Origin: Norana najaformis
Lineage: Eukaryota > Annelida > Clitellata > Crassiclitellata > Hormogastridae
Direction: 5' to 3'
Length of the DNA: 64,000 nt
NCBI GenBank assembly: GCA_964023275.1
Contig: OZ029921.1
Location: 28,007,230 to 28,071,229, forward strand
The notes under the pieces are model-generated. The model did not search any database. It worked only from the letters and a program-made list of their open reading frames with translations, and had not been told where the DNA came from. Positions 62,001 through 64,000 of this stretch are shown here, one piece after another. Numbering within the stretch: position 1 is the stretch's first letter; each line of letters starts with the position of its first letter. A program made the position numbers and the translations under genes.

Positions 62001-64000
62001 GCCTGTGTGGTAGAGTTTCCAGCCCAGAGAAAGAGAAACCTTAATTTATAGGCCTATATAGAAAATGCCCGTCATTTGTTGAAATCAAGCAGTGCATATG
62101 AGAATAAATATTTCAATACGTTGGTTGTAATGAATGAACATGTATGATATTGTAAAGTAGAAGTGCGATCAGAAGGAACAAACAAACCCAACTGACACAT
62201 CATGGCCCAGGTATGGAATTTACAATAACGCATGTTATGGTATATTTATTACACTTTTGGCATTCATAAGTTGTCAGTTTAGAAAGATATATACATTACA
62301 ACATGAAACCTGAGTGAACCTTTACGACATGATAGACCAGGTCTGCTTTTGAAAAAACCATATAGATTAACTGAAATAAGCAACGAGGTTGCTTTTCCTT
62401 GTCAGTGATTTTTACTTGTGCTGCTAGGTTGACGCCATTGTACATGATGGTTCTGGCAATTTATACCACACTCCTCATATACGTTGGCAGTGGTCCTAAT
62501 TGGCCAAATGAGTCTGATCAATCTTGTAAGACCAACTGGTGGACCAATCTTCTCTATATTAATAACATCGTTCGTTCAGATAAAATGGTAAGTTAGGTGT
62601 GGTTTTCGAGAAATTGTTCATTAGAGAGTTTAAGGAATTAAGGGTATGTTAAGGTTCTAATGTGCTGTGACAATACAAACATGATGTATAGAAGTCTAGA
62701 TACAATAGATATTTGTCACTCTACATTTGCATTTGTAATTTGCAATTTCTATAGCGCCAGTTTCTAATGCACAAGGCATCAACCGATGGCGCACCAAAAT
62801 CTAGCCGTCATAAGGTAAAGTACTTTGTGTAGTCCATTAATGACGTCCATAAAAGGGAAATTAAGGTTGGCAGAGGTTAATGACAAATCCAATCAAGGTG
62901 AAGACAGGTCACAAGACGGACGTTTTTAGCGGATGTGAAGTCAACAATGAAATGAGTACAGTAACTTTCACTATTGATAAGGAGATCAGACTGTGAGGGA
63001 GAGGACCCGCTACCCAGCATCACTTGCTTAGTCTAAGAAAATGAAGTCGCTGAGAATCCATGTTCATTGTTGCTTTTTGGGATTAACGTAGGGTACCTGT
63101 AATTATTCCGAACTACGTTTTGCGCATGCGCTCATGTGTGCCTCTGGAAGAAAATTTTTTTAAAGTACGAGGGCACACACCAAGCACGATCAAAGATCGA
63201 CAAAGGAACAATAGTGTCGAGATTCCATGACTGGAGTACACAGCTTGTCGTTCGTGACCTGGATGTGCTTTGTACGGTGAATTATCAGTGGCTGACCACA
63301 TCAAATCGCTTTGCAGGACTTGTTTCTTAGCGTCCGATTCCGGTCACGGCATAACCTTTTCTTGAATGCCGCCATAAACCTAGGTCCTTCACTTATACTG
63401 TCGCGGACTGAGTAGTGTAAGTCCATTTTAGCAGGACCGTCAAGTGCAAAATACGTCAGCTGCAGTCTGTCCTCAATCGTGTCGCCCAAGTAGTGGCCAA
63501 CCAGTCAGAACATTCCCATATATCCGAATATAGGCGAGAAACACTGCCCGGCATGCTGTGGAGGAATCGATTCTTTTCAATATCCTTGTCCTTGGACTAT
63601 CCACGACGGTGGGCATTGACCCGGCATACATCAAATAGCCGTGTGTAGCCTTCTATGTTCCAGTTTGAGTCAGCCTGATAGCCGATCAGTGCGCTCTGCT
63701 GCCCGTGGAGATATACAGGTTCCTCGCTGCCGCATGTTGCTACAGCCTCCTCGAATTTTCTCGTGCACCGAACCTTCCTCCTGGAGCAATCTTACTTGAA
63801 CTATACGTACTGCTTTAATTAATTCTCATCAAAGCAGATTTTCTGTTTACCATAGGTCTCAATTGTTAAGATCAGTAAGATTGCGTGCAAGTAGTGCTTT
63901 AGGGAGGTGCTTGAACAGCGCTACATAAATGTTTTTTAACCTGTTTGTGTTTTTGCTGTAGTGCATGGTATGGTCTTGGTACTTGGCCAACGACACGCAG
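50083..64000 (+). CDS. NRF-6-like (nose resistant to fluoxetine) acyltransferase-3 membrane protein, 3' end beyond window
   Basis: Ten exons in consistent phase: 50083-50434, 51472-51659, 52663-52738, 57618-57711, 58922-59121, 60002-60175, 60702-60795, 61803-61901, 62428-62587 and 63962-64000+. They encode 492 residues so far. Residues 1-24 look like a signal peptide (MVISLKPGMVLLLFGILL). Residues about 97-237 form the cysteine-bearing NRF domain: CLGDVLHLAHGLSVQDMWAL, LDATGKLPSGLLLGN, FCIPRNCSATDAKDLVNL and DSGAVAVIAIL. A first TM (AILCVLGALLLIGTCLDVI) and an acidic loop follow. The acyltransferase-3 core comes next: GIRFISMSWVILGHTY, VDTFFVLSG, FWRLTPLYMMVLAIY and WYLANDTQ. Family members are multi-pass proteins linked in C. 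elegans to yolk and drug uptake; the acyl substrate is unknown. Typical length (about 650-750) implies some 200 residues lie past the window. The start ATG is supported by homology of the inverted pseudogene. Confidence 0.9.
50800..51420 (+). mobile_element. RTE-like LINE C-terminal fragment in NRF-6-like intron 1
   Basis: Frames on the plus strand encode IENVSEFV, LRILDND, IAKAMGAMARFKDIW, then EIRYYRSILRIGWQQKI and FLKHICRMDN and GSGSRGRQSREWL. This is the post-RT order also seen at 15400-15900, but from a different family. Several stops and shifts. Confidence 0.75.
52740..53960. other. NRF-6-like intron 3, 5' part: AT-rich, nothing coding
   Basis: Contains irregular TATAATATA-type runs (53010-53240) and an (ATA)n patch near 53645. 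No element with a second copy was seen. Confidence 0.4.
53990..54345 (-). mobile_element. SINE family A, antisense, in NRF-6-like intron 3
   Basis: The reverse complement has the head TCTAGTGGTTAGCGTGC, the family body, and a CTT/CTC-rich tail seen here as the GAA/GGA run at 54001-54070. It is in the same orientation as the copies at 31905 and 6725. Confidence 0.75.
55200..55335 (+). mobile_element. tRNA-Ser-like SINE head
   Basis: GGCTGAGCGGCTAACGC (A-box region) and, about 40 bases on, CTGGATTCAAATCCTGAG (B box with T-arm pairing). The A box resembles tRNA-Ser but no full cloverleaf forms, and a non-tRNA body follows. A different head from families A-C. Confidence 0.6.
55640..55880 (+). 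mobile_element. LINE RT fragment (motif A region), decayed
   Basis: Across shifted frames encodes AFDTIDKATLIAMLQKTESD, DWICSDW and SYGAPLKSVFGLILKSLHLA. These match the AFDT.D...LL and SxGVPQGSVLGPLLF segments of CR1/L2-like RT. Confidence 0.65.
56170..56760 (+). mobile_element. LINE 3' fragment, decayed
   Basis: Starts near SMFDHFTTVLAKLHWLPVSS and ITYKIAPLT, then PDIRNYRSEF and ARWNSVPVY, the usual LHWLPV..RI.YKI to W..LP order. It may belong to the same insertion as 55640-55880. Confidence 0.65.
57940..58135. repeat. GCGCC-type dispersed repeat, short copy in NRF-6-like intron 4
   Basis: TTATAGCGCCATTCTAATAA, GCCATCAGAAGACGGTCGCT and GAGTGAATCGGGTCAAAAGC align in order with 4780-4900. 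A tRNA-like scrap (GCTGGTTCGCATCCGC, 58204-58219) follows. Confidence 0.5.
59581..59610. repeat. perfect 13-bp hairpin with GCGCC stem
   Basis: The stem AGCGCCTTTTGGC pairs exactly with GCCAAAAGGCGCT around a CTCA loop. It is preceded by TAATGTAATGTAAAAAACAA, as at the end of the repeat at 3755, so it is probably a repeat terminus folded on itself. Confidence 0.8.
59655..59880 (+). mobile_element. tRNA-derived SINE (family D) in NRF-6-like intron 5
   Basis: Head with GTAGCTGATTATTTAGAGCG and CTTGCAACGCGGAGAGTAGG, then B-box-like GGCTTCGAGCCTCC, then body. No second copy was noticed in the window. Confidence 0.5.
61140..61400 (-). mobile_element. SINE family B, best copy, antisense, in NRF-6-like intron 7
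   Basis: The reverse complement begins with AGTTAGCTACATCGGTAAGT (exact A-box pattern TRGCNNANNNGG) and, 40 bases later, CCAGGTTCGCGTCT (B box). The body follows with GGTCCGTGCACGGGGACC, CCATTCAAATGGGC and GGTCGAGGCCATAAGG, and an AT-rich end. Six copies occur in the window. Confidence 0.85.
62745..63000. repeat. GCGCC-type dispersed repeat in NRF-6-like intron 9
   Basis: TTTCTATAGCGCCAGTTTCT, GCACAAGGCATCAACCGATG and GTGAAGACAGGTCACAAGAC blocks align with other copies. A similar start occurs at 46425-46500, after the duplicated exon 9, but it is more diverged. Confidence 0.5.
63350..63830 (+). mobile_element. LINE 3' fragment in NRF-6-like intron 9
   Basis: Encodes LFLNAAINLGPSLILSRTE, CKSILAGPSSAKYV and LQSVLNRVAQVVANQ. 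These correspond to the SRLDYCNSLLAGLP and LQ.VLN.AARLV blocks of CR1/L2-like elements, with a stop and shifts. Confidence 0.65.

Overview
The window is eukaryotic nuclear DNA from an invertebrate animal. Genes are split by GT-AG introns, the intergenic DNA is AT-rich and crowded with decayed retroposons, and there are no operons or bacterial signals. One gene belongs to the NRF-6 family, which is found in invertebrates and not in vertebrates. Several tRNA-headed SINE families and RTE-like and CR1/Jockey-like LINE fragments fit a marine invertebrate such as a lophotrochozoan, but the phylum cannot be fixed from this sequence. All intron-exon models were built by reading splice sites and checking that exon phases add up.

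Layout. (1) 11-2455 (+): a small 2H-phosphoesterase / 2',5' RNA ligase-like gene, three exons, poly(A) signal at 3028. (2) 4487-12291 (+): a complete nine-exon CRPPA/ISPD gene (403 aa), whose family makes CDP-ribitol for dystroglycan O-mannosyl glycans. (3) 14763-about 19231 (-): the C-terminal five exons of an MSL1-like gene (MOF-binding PEHE region), convergent with CRPPA, with an RTE-like LINE in its last intron. Its N-terminal exons were not found. (4) 21.1-30 kb: a retrotransposon graveyard with a long polypyrimidine block. (5) 30196-31404 (-): an intronless, relatively GC-rich class A GPCR (402 aa) lacking several canonical microswitch residues. (6) 31.4-45 kb: SINEs, LINE scraps, a hAT-like MITE with an 8-bp target duplication, minisatellites and very long AT tracts. 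(7) 45.2-47.4 kb: two pseudogene pieces of the NRF-6-like gene, one direct (exons 8-9) and one inverted (5' flank plus exon 1). (8) 50083 to beyond 64000 (+): an intact NRF-6-like acyltransferase-3 membrane protein gene, ten exons in view (492 codons), cut by the window end.

The genes look like unrelated neighbours rather than a pathway. I found no CRISPR array, phage or prokaryote-like system. The most interesting structures are the rearranged NRF-6 duplicate, a perfect 40-bp inverted repeat beside giant AT tracts, the unusual GPCR and the SINE/MITE families.
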